From Erodium maritimum (lineage: Eukaryota > Streptophyta > Magnoliopsida > Geraniales > Geraniaceae), in assembly GCA_963921825.1 (NCBI GenBank), contig OY997589.1:54678546-54742545 (forward strand): a stretch of DNA of 64,000 bases, written 5' to 3'. Positions 35,783-47,720 of the stretch are shown here, one piece after another (position 1 is the first letter of the stretch; the number at the start of each line of letters is the position of its first letter). The translations under genes and the position numbers were made by a program. The notes under the pieces are model-generated. The model saw nothing but the letters and a program-made list of their open reading frames with translations, searched no databases and was not told the origin of the DNA.

Positions 35783-37905
35783 GAGTGTGTCGCCGTTGTG
35801 AGAGTTCGCGAGTTAAGCGTGTGCGTGGGTTATGGACCCATCACACGGTGGCCGGAGTACGAGGCCAAGTTTACGGCACCGTCCCACTTTGCACCAGTGA
35901 TGGTGGTGGCTGAAGCGAACCGATACAGGATGTTCGAGAGAGGGCTCTGAGCCTTGATTCTGGATCGAGTCCTCACCCTGAGGATTCGGGTATATTCGGA
36001 GTTGGTGGACACGACGGCGGTAGTGGAGCGAGGTCTCATAAAGACTGCGAGGGTACGTGAGGTTCGGCAGCGACTGAGCTTGTGCTTGTATCCGTGGGGA
36101 GGATACTTACGAAATGACAGCCTTTGACGTAATCCTGGGAATGGATTGGCTTGCGAAGTACCGAGCGAATATAAACGGTTACCGGCGACGGGTGACGGTA
36201 TCAGCAAGCAGCACGAGGCTCTCGTGTGTATTGGGCAGCAAGAACAGAGTTCTCCTATCGGCATTGTACGCAGTGGAGGAAGTGTCAATCGCGTAGAGCC
36301 GAGAGTTACCGCGAGTAGTGTGCGAGTTCCCTAAGGAATTTCCCGATGAGTTGACCGGGTTGCCGCCAGTTCGCGAGGCTGAGTTCGGGATTGACCTGAT
36401 GCCAGGGACTGCACCGATATCACTGGCTCCGTACAAATCCGCGCCAGCAGAGTTGATTGAGCTGAAGCGTCAATTCGACGAGCTCCGGAAGGATGAGTTA
36501 TCCGTCCGAGCACATCGTCGTGGGGAGTGCCAGAACTCTTCGTGAAGAAGAAGAGTGGAGTGCTGAGGATGTGTACACACTACTGGTAACTGAACCGGGT
36601 TACGGTGAAGAACCGATACCCTATGCCGAGAATTGACGATTTGTTCGACCTGTTGAGAGGGTCGACATGTTTCTCGAATATCGATCTGCGATCCGGATAC
36701 TACCAGTTATCAGTCCGGGAGTGGGACATGATGAAGGGGCGAGGCACGTTCGGGCTTGAGCTAGAGGAGGCTACTGACGGCGCAGCCATGTGTTCATTGA
36801 TGGCTCAGCCCATACTGCTTGCCCGAGTGTTAGAGGCGCAGGCTGAGGATGTCGAGACGACAGAGATCCGTGAGAGAGTTGCTGGCGCTGTCGACGCCGA
36901 GGGCTAGGATCTTTGTGCTAATTGGGAGTTGCGGTATCGAGGGGGGTTGTTCGTATCGCGTAGCTGCAGAGATGACGTGCTGCGAGGGCACATCATTCGC
37001 GTCTTACAATGCACTTGGGTAGCACTAAGATGTATCGCGACATCAGGCGACATTTCTGGTGGAACGGGATTCGGAGAGTGGTTGCAGAGTTAGTATCACA
37101 GTGCCTCACTTGTCAGCAGGTGAGAGCCGAACATTAGCGTCCCGCTGGGTTATTGCAGCCACTGTCGGTTGCACTATGGAAATGGGAGCACATCACGATG
37201 GATTTCGTGAGCGGTTAGCCGAGTTCGCCTACAACAACAGCTTTCAGGCCAGTATCGAGATGGCACCGTTTGAAGCATTGTATGGTAGGCCGTGTCAATC
37301 GCCCGTGTGCTGGGCAGAAGTGAGGAATAAGAGTTTACTGGGTCTAGAACTGGTCCGAGAGGCGACTGAGTTGGTCGAGCCGAAACGTGAGCAGTTGAAG
37401 ACCGCACAGAGTCGGCAGAAGAGCTATGTAGACAGACGGTGCCGACCTCTCGAGTTCGCAGTTGGTGGCCATGCTTCCCTGGAGGTGAGTCCGAAGAATG
37501 GACTGGTATGTTTCAACCGCAGCGGAGGCAAGTTACCCTCGCGGTATATCGGGCCTTTCGAGGTCGGAGTAGAGTGGGAGCAGTTGCATACCGACCTTCA
37601 CTATCACCGCAGCTTGGGAATGTCCACGTTTCCCAATTGCGGAAGTATAATGCGGACCCCTCTCACGTCATTGAGTGGGCAGATGTCGAGGTGGCTGGTG
37701 ATGTCTCGTATGAGGAGACGCCGGTTCGAGTAATGGATACACGGGATAAGGTCCTGTGTGGCAAAAATGTCCGTCTAGTACGGGTACAGTGGCGGCACCA
37801 CGGAGCCGAGTCGACTTGGGAGCGCAAGGACGAGGTTCGCGCTAAGTACCCCAACCTGATCGACTCCGGAAGTACGTTTGTTTCAAATTTTGCGGACGAA
37901 ATTCC
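35783..37905 (+). pseudogene. gypsy pol remnant: protease, RT, integrase ends, chromodomain
   Basis: Protease C-terminus near 36115-36175: MTAFDVILGMDWLAKYRANI. RT N-terminus at 36318-36760: [20 protein letters not shown], then [23 protein letters not shown], and [20 protein letters not shown] with [11 protein letters not shown], containing one catalytic Asp. Sequence then jumps to an RNase H/integrase joint near 36760-36900, so the YVDD palm, thumb and RNase H are deleted. Around 37190-37215 it jumps again, removing the integrase core, and resumes at EFAYNNSFQASIEMAPFEAL then YGRPC, GPFEV and the chromodomain (HVSQLRKYNADPSHVIEWAD .. VQWRHHGAESTWERKDEVR). The chromodomain keeps an open frame through 37860. 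Stops and frameshifts occur throughout. Confidence 0.87.
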
Positions 37906-37921
37906 TTTAAGGGGGGTAGAT
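37906..37921 (+). other. polypurine tract of the plus-strand gypsy element
   Basis: TTTAAGGGGGGTAGAT sits immediately before TGTAAGGACCGCTC, the LTR start. Same tract as in the minus-strand element. Confidence 0.87.
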
Positions 37922-39639
37922 TGTAAGGACCGCTCATGGTCAACGCCGGTCAATCGGCGGAAATACGGAAAAAGTCAAAATTTTGGACACCCACTTAACT
38001 AAACCTAAAATTGACCCCGAGGGTCATATCGGACTTAAGTTGACCCCGATATCGACCAAAGTGAGTTCTGGGTGACTCAGGGCAACTTTTTAACCAATTC
38101 GGGAAAAGTTGACTTTTTACCGCAAAAGTCAACCGAGCGACGTTTTGGTCTGTTCGAGACCCGATTTGGATCCAAAAAGCTTATCCGTCATTACAGCGGT
38201 CTTAGTTGGGCCGTTTCCTTGAAGCACGTGAAATTTCATAAATTCTTGGAAATGGGCCCGCATGGGCCCGAGGCGGCCGAATTTCGCGAATCTGACTGAA
38301 AGTGGTGGAAGGGAGTTGGAAGGACAACATTACCCTTGGAATTAAAAATCAAAAACAAAGAAGGTTGGGGGCAAAATGGTCATTTTGGTCTGTGTTTGAA
38401 TTTAAAAGAAAATAAAAAGAGAAAAGAAGAGAGATGGTCGACCATTTCAGAAAAAAGAGAAATGGAAGAGAGAGAAAGAAGAGAGAAGAAGAAGATGAAA
38501 GAAAAAGAGGAGTTGGGCTCGATTTCCCGATGATCCGACCGACGGATCGTCTCAATTCTCGCGTATTCGTCATCCCCTCATCGTTGCCTACGGTAAGAAC
38601 CCGTCTTTTTCTTGTTTTGGCACGTTTGAATTCTAGGGTTTGAGTTAAATTGGTTTAAATAAGGTTGGTTTAAGGATTGGAGTTCGTTAGGAACGTTTTG
38701 GGGCGAAAATGAGCGCTTTCTAGTGTGGCCGTGTGGGGCCCACTTGGCCGGGCCTCGGGTTTTTCGTGTTCGGGTGGTCTTGGATGATCTCCGAGTCGAT
38801 AATTCACACCCGGAACGAATTATAGAATTAATTTGTGAGAATTCGGAAATTTGGGTTAGAAACTTTAAACGCGGAATTAATTCACTCGGGTATCAGAAAT
38901 TGATTCTGTCAATTGCGTTAGAACATGTGAATTATATTAGGGTTGTAGAAACGAAAATGGGAATTTTTGGAGCCCCGAAAGGGCATTTTCCGATCCTGGG
39001 CAAATTCGCCGAGCCGGGCGAATCGGGCCTTTCCGGGCCCATTGCTGGCAGTGTCGAGTAATTGGGAAGCTTGGGAGCGATCGGGATTGTCGGGGTGGCA
39101 TTTGGGCGTTAAGTTCATTAAATTCGGTTCTGCCTGCGTATTTAAAAAATGTTTTATTTTGATCATGTTAGATCGTGCCACCGACCATGGAAAGAGGAGG
39201 TTAAGCGGGTGATCGTGAGCATTGCCGGAGCATGAGCGTGGACATTTGGAACGCTTTACGAGGTAGGGAAAAGTGGCCGGATATCGGCCTTGACTAGGGA
39301 AAGTTATTAGTAAAAATGCATGTGACACTTTGTGGTATCGTAGGATAAGTGAACGTATCGAACAATAGAAATGCATGTGGCACCTGGTGGTGCCGTAGGT
39401 TAAGTAAACTTACCGTGTGATAGAAATCACATGTGGGCACCTGGTTGTGCCCGTAGGTTGAGTGAGTTGATTGTGTTTGTGTGTGGCCATGTGTTCCTAT
39501 GGGGTGTTGAACCCGTATTGTTGTTGACTGACTTGCTAAGTGGTAGTTAGTTGTTATGTTATATTTTGCTATTTGCGGAGTATTGTGTGATATTTGGTTG
39601 TGATTGTGATTGTTTTGGTGATACTTGTTTGAGTTGTGC

Positions 39640-40240
39640 CCGTGAGGTGTGTCGTACCTTCCGATGCTTGACCGGTAAAGTGCCGAGGGTTGTGTTCCCC
39701 GTGAGGTGTGTCGTACCTTCCGGTGTGCGATTGGAAAAGTGATGAGGCTTGAGTTATGCCCGTGAGGTGTGTCGTACCTTCCGAAGCACGACCGGTATAG
39801 TGCCGAGGGCTGTGGTCCCCGTGAGGTGTGTCGTACCTTCCGGCGCGCGATTGGTAAAGTGTTGAGGCTTGAGCTGTACCCGAGAGGTGTGTCGTACCTT
39901 CCGATGCGCGACCGGTAAAGTGCCGAGGGTTGTGTTCCCCGTGAGGTGTGTCGTACCTTCCGGCGTGCGATTGGTAAACTGCTGAGGCTTGAGTTGTGCC
40001 CGAGAGGTGTGTCGTACCTTTCGACAAGCGACCGTTAAAGTGCTGAGGGCTGTGGTCCCCGTGAGGTGTGTTGTACCTTCCGGCGCGCGATTGGTAAAGT
40101 GCTGAGGCTTGAGTTATGCCCGAGAGGTGTGTCGTACCTTCCGATGCGTGATCGGTAAAGGGCCGAGGGTTGTGGTCCCCGTGAGGTGTGTCGTACCTTC
40201 CGACACGCGATCGGTAAATTGCTGAGGCTTGTGGTTCCGC
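39640..40240 (+). repeat. 120-bp tandem repeat (two diverged 60-bp halves), five copies, in the LTR
   Basis: GAGGTGTGTCGTACCTTCCG recurs every 60 bases (39660, 39720, 39780, 39840 and so on to about 40200). Alternate copies share extra features (TTGAGTTGTGCCC versus GTGGTCCCC before the repeat), so the real unit is 120 bp. Because 120 is a multiple of three, long repetitive open frames appear on the minus strand; they are not genes. Confidence 0.93.
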
Positions 40241-40562
40241 GATGAGGTCGACCGCCTGGCCCGACTGTGTGTCGGGGAAAGTGCGTGGGGCAGTGCCAGG
40301 CCCAGTCGGTTGCTACCGGAAACTGTGCAGTATGTGTGTTGATCATTTGTGATCTTGTGTGCATTGTATGTGTTGATATTGTGTGCATTTGCAATTTGTA
40401 CTGTTTGTGTTTGTTTGTAGAGGTCGTAAGTTCTGTGTTAAAGGGTGAGTTCTTGGCTTCGAGACTCATCAATAACCTATGGTGGTGATACAACGCCTCC
40501 GTGTTAGGGTCTCACCACAGAGAGGGTTTAGGGTTGATGCGATGTGGCGCCGTACAAACAAG

Positions 40563-40810
40563 GTTTCCCTTACGTGAACGGGTTGTTTGAGGTTTCCCTC
40601 ACGTGAACGGGTTGTTTGAGGTTTCCCTCACGTGAACGGGTGGTTTGAGGTTTCCCTCACGTGAGCGGGTTGTTTGAGGTTTCCCTCACGTGAACGGGTG
40701 GTTTGAGGTTTCCCTCACGTGAACGGGTGGTTTGAGGTTTCGCTCACGTGAACAGGTGGTTTGAGGTTTCCCTCACGTGAGTGGGTTGTTTGAGGTTTCC
40801 CCTATGTGAT
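40563..40810 (+). repeat. 29-bp tandem repeat, about nine copies, in the LTR
   Basis: TTTCCCTCACGTGAACGGG starts at 40564, 40593, 40622, 40651, 40680, 40709, 40738, 40767 and 40796 with point variants. Copies are directly adjacent, with no unique spacers. Each carries a CACGTG E-box/G-box-like hexamer. Confidence 0.93.
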
Positions 40811-41764
40811 CAGGTAATTGGGGTATTGATGTTGTGAGCAATAGTGATTTGCTTATTTGAGAACATGATCCCCATTTTGAGGGTTCCCCTACGTGATCGG
40901 GTAATTGGGGTGTTGTTATGGTGAGCAATAGTGTTTTGCTTAGTTGACAGTATGATCCCCATTCGAAGTTTCCCTTACGTGAGCGAATATTTGAGGTATT
41001 GATATCGTGAGTAGTTGTGACGGTTTGGTATCAGGTTTTGAGGTAGTTGTTTGCCCTGTTTAGATTGGTAAGTTGTTGATGCTTTACTAGTATGCCATAA
41101 TCGAACGGGTATCCGTGGAGGTGGGCAGAACGCTCATCCCCTTTACTACTTTTCCCGCAGGCCTCTGAGGTAGGGACGAGTAGCGAATATTGGTTTGGTT
41201 GCGGAAAGTTACAAGTAAATGCACATAGGATCGTGTGAGGGCTATGCTTTACCTTGTCGGCGTGACTAATGGCATGGTTGTTCGGTCTCTGATTTGGGTC
41301 TCCATTACGTGCACGGGTATTAGATGGTTTGGGGAAATTGACAATGATTTGTGTGACAGTCGTGTTTAATATGTGTTTTGGGGTAGTGGTCCCCCTTGTT
41401 ATTGTTTGTTGCCGGTGTTCCCGACATTTCTGCTGGTATGCCGTAGTTAGTCTGGTGTCCGTGGTGGTGAGCAAAACGCTCACCTTTTGCTGCTTTTCCT
41501 ACAGGTACCGTTCGCAAGGCGGACTAGGAGGATCTCTCGAGACTTGAAGAGCTTGGAGCGAGAGTCCAGGCTATCGGGGTTGTCTAGCGACGTACACTCA
41601 TGTTTTAGTGTTTCGTTTTTTTAAATTAAAACTCGGTTGTAAAATATTGTTTTGATTAATAAAAGTGGTGCTTTTGAAGCGGTTTATTAAACTATTTGAG
41701 ACTTTGTTTTACTTGCTTCACCGTTCGCGTTCCGGGTTCGGTTATACTGAATTCGGGCGTGACA

Positions 41765-42869
41765 ATTATAGTTTGCCACAAGGTGAAAAAATTTTGAGCA
41801 CCTGTCTCCTTCTCTAGACCATTTCTGCCTGGACTTTAGGCACCATATTTTTTTACTGCATCTTTAGTTTCTGAATTAAAAGAGCTCTCAGATGAGCCCT
41901 GTGTGAGATTTCTTGAGGTTCAAGGCACCTGTCATCAATTAAGCTATCCAACCCTTTTATCTCCAAAGTGAGAGTCTCAATGTCTATCAATTCAACCAAA
42001 AACCTTAGAGTTCCAAGTTCTATACCTTTTAGAGCCTTAAGTTTGGACCAAAGTTTGTAAGCTGGGGAACCTGACACCACTAAAGAATCCCAAAAAAGCT
42101 TTGAGTGATTGTAAAAAAGGGGATGAGCTATCCAAGCATTGATAAACTTGAAAGGCCTTGGACCCAATCAACTCTGGGGTTACTGAGCAATATTGGCTTG
42201 TGATCAGAGATAGCTCTAGGCAGGCCTTCTTGAGATAAATTTGTAAAGACTGAGAAAAGCTGAGGAGATATTATAAATCTATCCAATCTTGAAGCTGAAG
42301 AATTATGACTAAACCAGGTGTATTTTCCCCCAGAGAGGTGCAGATCAACTAAGCCAAGATTGTCCAACAACTTCTGGAACTCTCTGATACTGGTTGAGGA
42401 AAAACTAGATCCACTTTTCTCAGATGGATCAAGGATGGCATTGAAATCTCCAGCAGCCACAAAAAGGACTAGGAAATTGGGAATCTTTCATCTCTATCTC
42501 ATTCCACAAAACACTTCTAGCAGCAACTGAGCAAGAAGGATAAACATTGATAACAAACAATGTAATATCCTCAGCAGAGAATACACCAGACCAAAAGATT
42601 ACATGCTTATCAATGAATGAAGAATGAACCTGTCACACATCCTTATTCCACAAAGTGATCAGACCACCTGATAAACCCTCAGCTGGACTGAATAACACCT
42701 CCCAAGATTGAGAGAAACCAAAACCTGATAGAAAATAAACTGGTAGTTCCTCCAGCTTTGACTCTTGTATTAACACCATGGCAACATGATTTTTGGAGCA
42801 CACATTCTGAAAGCCCTCCTCTTTTGTCTAGAGGAGGCACCCCTCATATTCCATGAGAGAGTTCTCATG
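41765..42869 (-). pseudogene. LINE A ORF2: apurinic endonuclease domain, broken
   Basis: ORF2 begins with ATG at 42869, TLSWNMRGASSRQKRR. The Asn of the first endonuclease motif is kept. The next ~400 bases have stops and frameshifts (a QESK-like motif is near 42760). From 42460 the frame reads AAGDFNAILDPSEKSG, SRLDRFIISPQL and RAISDHKPILL, so the GDFNA and SDH catalytic motifs are present. After another frameshift near 42150 it continues GPRPFKFINAW. The endonuclease nicks target DNA for target-primed reverse transcription. RT is missing because the element is cut at 41765. Confidence 0.87.
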
Positions 42870-42879
42870 GAGAGGAAAG

Positions 42880-44918
42880 TCTTATAGTATTGATAGAGGG
42901 GCAGGTTTCATCTCCTACTAAACCCTCATCCATTTCCTCAAGATCACAATAGTCATCCTCAGAGTTAGCCTCTAAATCCACTATCTGATTGATTTCATTG
43001 TCAAGATTATCAAATTGAGCGCTACCAAATCATCATCAATAAAAGCATGTAACCCCAATGATTTGAAATAATCCCAAGTGCCAGCCCCTCCAGATGTGAA
43101 CTTATGTGGTAGTTTTTTCCCAAAACTGATCTCAGACTTAGAAGAAATCCCTGGCCTCTGAATTTTTGATCTTGACCTTGTGTTGTAAGTAACAGTAGTA
43201 TCCACCTTTTTTCCTTTGTGTTTTGACTTTTTCTCTTCAGTAAAAGATTTAGCTAAAACCAAGCTATTACCACATGTTTTTGAATTAACCCTTCCCTCCA
43301 TAATTTGATTTTTGAGAATTGGAGTCTGCAACTGGGGCCCCGAAACAGTGGATGGGAGAGATGTAGTCCCTTCCTCATTAATAAGAGCAGCTTCCCCGGT
43401 CTCCTTTTGTACTTGGGTCTCCTTCCAAGTCCCATTTAGCACAGCTAGGGATGACTGAGATATGGAAGGAATAGTTGTCCCCGGAACAGTGAAAACTTCA
43501 CCTGAATATGCTCCTCTCCGTGTTTCCACAGTAACCAAAAATTCCTTGAAGCTCAAATGAGGGTTTGTATGTAGAGGAGTTTGAGTTGGTTTGTCTGACA
43601 GTTGGGGTGGTTGTGCTACTTCGTTAGCCAGTGTGCAAATCAGAGATGGAAACTTATCAAGCTGCAAAGTTTGTTTCTCAACACTGAGGGTGTCAAGGAT
43701 AATCAAGTTTTCATTAGACTGAGAATGTTCTCTACCCACCTCCACTTCAGTTTCATCCTTTTCTCAAAACATAGTGCTAACCCCATTAACTACACTGAGA
43801 GCATTGAATTCGGTGGAGAGAGATTCTTCTGAGTTCTCATGATCAGAGGAAGTGCTAGAGAAATTTAATTTTGGAGCTGCACATGATGGAACTATTGAAA
43901 CCTCCACTAAGCAAGCCATAAATTTATATTTCACTCCTTCTAATTCCAGGGCCACCGCTTTGAATACTTTTAGATATTCTTGAGAATGAATAAGAATGAA
44001 AGCAACATCAAAAGAATTCCCAGAAAGAGTGGAGGGATGCACACACACGAATTCTCCTAGGTCCTCCACAGCAGCTTGAAAGGTTTCCAAGCACCAACCC
44101 CGAATGGGTATCCCATACAAGGCCACCCAGGTGAACTTTCCATCGAGTTTGCAGAGTTTTGATTTGCCATCCAACCAAGATAACCAAAAGCTAAGCGAAG
44201 TGCTTCCATCCTTCAGAGCTTCCTGTTCTGCCTCTTCCTGTGGGAAATAAACCAACAGCACTCTGTTTCCCAAATCTTTTATGAACACATCAACCCCCCT
44301 CTCAAGTTTAAAGTCTTCCATGATTGCTTCAATAGAGAACTTTTTGTGCAGGAGAGCCAAATGCCCTTTTTCAAGCCACTTCCTATTATCAAGTGCCACC
44401 ACAACTCTAATTGTTACCTCAAGCTCCTCAACCCTCTTAAAGTTCTCAGCTTCTGTGTCTTTCTTTCTCCACTAAGATGGAGCTCTTCTCAGATCTCTTC
44501 TCCTCGTATAAGCGTTGACAACAAAGAGTTTGAAGCCTTTGAGAGTATAACCATTAAAAATTTGAATACCTTTCTGCATCCCTTGAAAGGTGGAGAAAGT
44601 TATAAATCCAAACCATTTCCCATTTTTATTCGGTCCAACAGGGGTCTCAGATCTTCTTATCTCTCCGCAATCAAGAAAAAGGTTTCTTAGCCAGATATTT
44701 GAAGTTCCAGGGGGAAGATTATGAACAAACAAACGAAACTGATCTTCATTCCTTCCAACCAGAGGTCTCTCATCTTGAAACCTTTGTTGTTCGCTAACAT
44801 TCACAATTGGTGATACAACCACTGAATTGAGTCTCCCCACATGTTGTGTCCCTTCTCTGACCCCACCCATCATGCCCTCAAAACCTGGAGGAGGTCTATA
44901 AGTATCAGAAGAAACCAT
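42880..44918 (-). pseudogene. LINE A ORF1: RRM plus DUF4283-like RNA-binding protein, frameshifted
   Basis: Starts at 44918 (MVSSDTYRPPPGFEGM). An RRM lies at about residues 60-140: FRLFVHNLPPGTSNIWLRNL and KWFGFITFSTFQGMQKGIQI. After a frameshift near 44440 the DUF4283-like domain follows (44402-43764): DVFIKDLGNRVLLVYFP, KLDGKFTWVALYGIPIRGWC, ETFQAAVEDLGEFVCVHPST. A disordered linker then runs from 43745. The C-terminus near 43060-43000 has TWDYFKSLGLHAF, the same type of motif as in the other LINE ORF1s here. Only a few frame breaks, so this copy is younger than LINE C. Confidence 0.87.
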
Positions 44919-45189
44919 ATGAAACTTGTTAATAGTCGGACTGGGAATACTGAGAACAACCCAAATAGAATACAGAAACCCTTGCTAGAGTAATCTCTTG
45001 GCTTGCTAGAGTAGGATACCGAGGGTAAAGACGGTGGTCCGGTGATCGAAGCGCACCCTAGACACTACACGCTCGCAGATCGCAACACACTCAGATGAAC
45101 CTCAAGAACATTGAACCAGCACTGTAGCACCTTCAAAATACTACTGTAGCTCTAGAGAGAGTTCCTAAATATACTCTTTTTGTATCATT

Positions 45190-45978
45190 TAACGAGAGAC
45201 TGAGACTTGATGAAAATGATCAGCTAGAAGGAGAATATCCAAACCTATTCTTATAAGAATAATTTTGAAATCTCCACATTCCCAACCCCTCAGCATTCTT
45301 CTAAAACTTAGGAACCAAGATCCATCCTTCCATAACTGACTGAGAGGTCCCAATCTGATTCCCGCCATCCAAATTTAGAATAAAAATCCCTATTTCATAA
45401 GGAAGATTTATCTAGAGTAATTCTCCACCGTCACTTGGCTATGAGAGCTTTATTCATAATATGTAAACTCTTGATGCCTAAACTACGAAGATGTTTAGGC
45501 CTACACACTAAATTCCAGTTGAATTTGTTGAGAATGCTCTTTGAGATAGTCTCATTTCATATGAATCTCCTTTATCGTTTCTCCATACTCTTAAGAATTC
45601 ATACACGCGCTTTTACAAGCAACATGTGATAAATAGGGAGGGAGGTAACTGTTAACTTAATAAGGGTGATTCTACCACTAAGGGAATGGAGTTTGGATTA
45701 TCATAAACTCAACTGAACCAGATCACTATAGGATCCATGTATGAATTTTTCTAGGATAAGCTCTAAATTGGAATCCTAAGTAATAAGAGAATTAAATGCA
45801 GTAGCGTAACCCAAGATTTTAAAAACTTCTTCTTTAGTAATAATTGAAGGATTGAGAAGGACAAACTTGAACTTGTAAAAGTTAATCTGAAGGCCTAAAA
45901 CCAGTTCAAAAAACAAGAGAGTGAACTTGAGATTCTTAACTTGAGAAACATTTGCTTTGATAATTAGAAGAGTATCAT
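45190..45978 (-). pseudogene. LINE D RT, downstream half (catalytic FADD onwards)
   Basis: Continuing from the other half across the insertion, the minus strand reads HL*FAYDTLLIIKAN where the family has HLQFADDTL: Gln became a stop and the first Asp of the catalytic pair became Tyr. The thumb follows (FFELVLGLQINFYKFKFVLL). Further 3', around 45440-45480, a stretch resembles the post-RT conserved region (SLHIMNKALI). Frame breaks are frequent, so the copy is old. Confidence 0.8.
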
Positions 45979-45981
45979 CAA

Positions 45982-47720
45982 ATGATGACTCCCAAACCTC
46001 CTGACCCCCTCTCCCTAACAGCATAGTCTCCGGTCGTCCTTCCCGTCTCTTCTTTTGCAATCTTCCCTCAGATTGCACCCCTGAAAGCCTCGCTGCCCTC
46101 TCCAAGGATTTTGGCCCTGTAAGTCGTGCTTACCTCCCGTCCCGACCTCTCTCTCCAGCTTCGGCAAGAAGTTTGGCTTTTTTTTTCCTCAGCTCTGCCT
46201 CGACTTTTGCGGCGGTCGCTGCCCTTCACCGCTCCATTTTTGGCACTGATCGGCTCATTGTCGATTTTTGAAGAGGTCCGCTTCGTGGAGCTTACAGGCC
46301 AATCTCTTCTGCCCCTTTCTGCTCTCCGGCAACCCCCTCAGCACATCGCTACTTCAAAGATGTGGTCTCTGGCTCGGTTGCTCCTTCCTCTCCTCCCCTT
46401 GGCCAACCCGACTCCGGCGCTCCACTGGCTTGCTCGGGTTCTCCAAACCCCTTTGGTACCTCTCTACTGGTTTCCTCCATCATCGGCGTATCCCGTGACG
46501 GCCGCCCTGCTTCATCTCTATAAGCTGATCACACTCTCTCGCTACACGGTGAGGTTAGGATTGCTGAGCTTGGTGCCAGAGCTTTCCTGATCTTTTTCTC
46601 CTCTGTCGTGACCTTCAAGTCCTTAGAGGCTAGAAACTGGTCGGAACTACGCCACCTGTTCTTCGATCTCTCATCCGACCTTAGCTCCGTGATGGTTGGC
46701 AGTTGTTTCAGCTGGATCTCAATGGCCGGTATCCCTCTCTCAGGTTGGTCGCTGGACTCTATCTGCAACGTGGCCTCGGTAGTGGGAACCCTAATCGTAG
46801 TTCACCCTTGCTCCTCCTCCTTCTCAAGGCTGGATTTGGATTTTGCCCTTATTTTCTCAAGCTCCCTGGCCCCCATCTCTCGTTTGGTCCAGCTCGAAAT
46901 TAAGGGCTCTAAATCCCCTGGTCGAGTGGTCAGCCTTGAGGCTCAGCTTATCCCTGACCTAGACCAGGAGCTCGAAGACCTAGAAGATGGTGAAGTTCGT
47001 TTAGATGATGGGTCGCCTCTCCGCAAGCCAACGGTGCCGGATTGGCCAGCGCCCCGCCCTACATCCTCGTGGTCAGAATTCGTCGTCGTTTGTGGCACCG
47101 ATCATCTCTCCTCAACCCGCCCTTCTAGCGACTCCTCGCTATCTCCGCCTGCGTGTCCCAAGACTCGCGTCTCTTCAGTTCCCCAACGATGACATCGAGT
47201 GTTTCGATGCTTCTAGAGACACTCAAACGTCTCTTTTACGTGGCCACGTGGAAGGGGAAAGGGTTGTTGGGTCGAGCTTCCTGGGCCGGACTGAAGAGAG
47301 TGCTCCTTCTGGGCTCGCCTCCGGTCATGCTCTTTATTACGCTAAGAACTCTTCTCATTTTGGGCATATCTCCTATGACCAGGCTTTTGGCCTTGTTGCT
47401 GATCCAAATTCCAGGCCCTCTCTACTCCTCCCGAGCCTCCGGTCCAACATTCCGAGTCCTCAGACTTCTCATCCTTCATTGCCGATATCCGTTCTTTAGC
47501 TGCTGCCTCGGTTTCAATCCATCCCCGTCCCAAACGTAAAAATAAGCGGATTAGAAACGGTAGTCAAAAGCTCCTCTGGGCCCTCAATGATGCAAACCCC
47601 TCCCGTTCTCTTCGAAAGAAGTCTGAGGCCAAACGCGTCTGGGAGTTCGCTAAGTCGATGGGGTTCACCTCCTCGGACGACGATAAGGCCACTATCAAGA
47701 TGTTTCATGACATCGGCTAG
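45982..47720 (+). pseudogene. LINE B ORF1: RRM plus DUF4283-like protein, frameshifted
   Basis: N-terminus MMTPKPPDPLSLTA followed by a stop; LINE C starts similarly (..AKPPDPAQPLS). The RRM is readable in pieces across frames: LFFCNLPSDCTPESLAALSK, SRAYLPSRP, and FGTDRLIVDF near 46235-46270. From about 46608 one long frame encodes VGSCFSWISMAGIPLSGWSL then DSICNVASVVGTLIVVHPCS, the DUF4283-like core, and an acidic linker. The C-terminus (47600-47720) reads SRSLRKKSEAKRVWEFAKSM then GFTSSDDD and stops at TAG 47718. Same subfamily as LINE C. Presumed RNA-binding role of the ORF1 family; this copy cannot make it. Confidence 0.85.

Larger units (their letters stand above)
35783..41764 (+). mobile_element. 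Ty3/gypsy chromovirus (Tekay/Del-like), plus strand, 5'-truncated with internal deletions
   Basis: Contains protease, partial RT, integrase pieces, a chromodomain, polypurine tract and an expanded 3' LTR. The 5' LTR and gag are missing where the minus-strand element ends at 35782. The right end, ...TTCGGGCGTGACA at 41764, interrupts LINE A. Internal deletions removed the RT palm and the integrase catalytic core. Confidence 0.86.
37922..41764 (+). repeat. 3' LTR of the plus-strand gypsy element, 3.84 kb
   Basis: Starts TGTAAGGACCGCTCATGG and ends ATTCGGGCGTGACA. It is in the same family as the 2.54-kb solo LTR at 22792-25331 but about 1.3 kb longer, mainly through tandem arrays: 120-bp units at about 39640-40240, 29-bp units at 40563-40810, and two larger diverged units after that (GATCCCCATT..GTGATCGGGTAATTGGGG). 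The right flank is LINE A at 41765. Confidence 0.88.
41765..45185 (-). mobile_element. LINE A: plant L1 LINE, minus strand, 3' part cut by a gypsy LTR
   Basis: The minus strand runs 5' UTR (about 45185 to 44919), ORF1 (44918 to about 42880) and ORF2 from its ATG at 42869. It ends at 41765 in the linker before RT, where the minus strand still reads SRQKWSREGDRCSKFFHLVA. The gypsy LTR end at 41764 lies directly beside it, so the LTR element probably inserted here and the rest of LINE A was displaced or lost. The 5' UTR contains two GCTACAGT words, as does LINE E. Confidence 0.86.

Noticed and set aside
39569-40493. Two 152-codon minus-strand open frames with repeated Thr/Gly/Arg-rich units
   Set aside because: They are produced by the 120-bp LTR array (a multiple of three keeps the frame open) and by adjoining LTR sequence; no domain or start context.
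40563-40810. CRISPR-like short regular repeats
   Set aside because: The 29-bp units are directly adjacent, with no unique spacers, and lie inside a plant LTR. They are a minisatellite.
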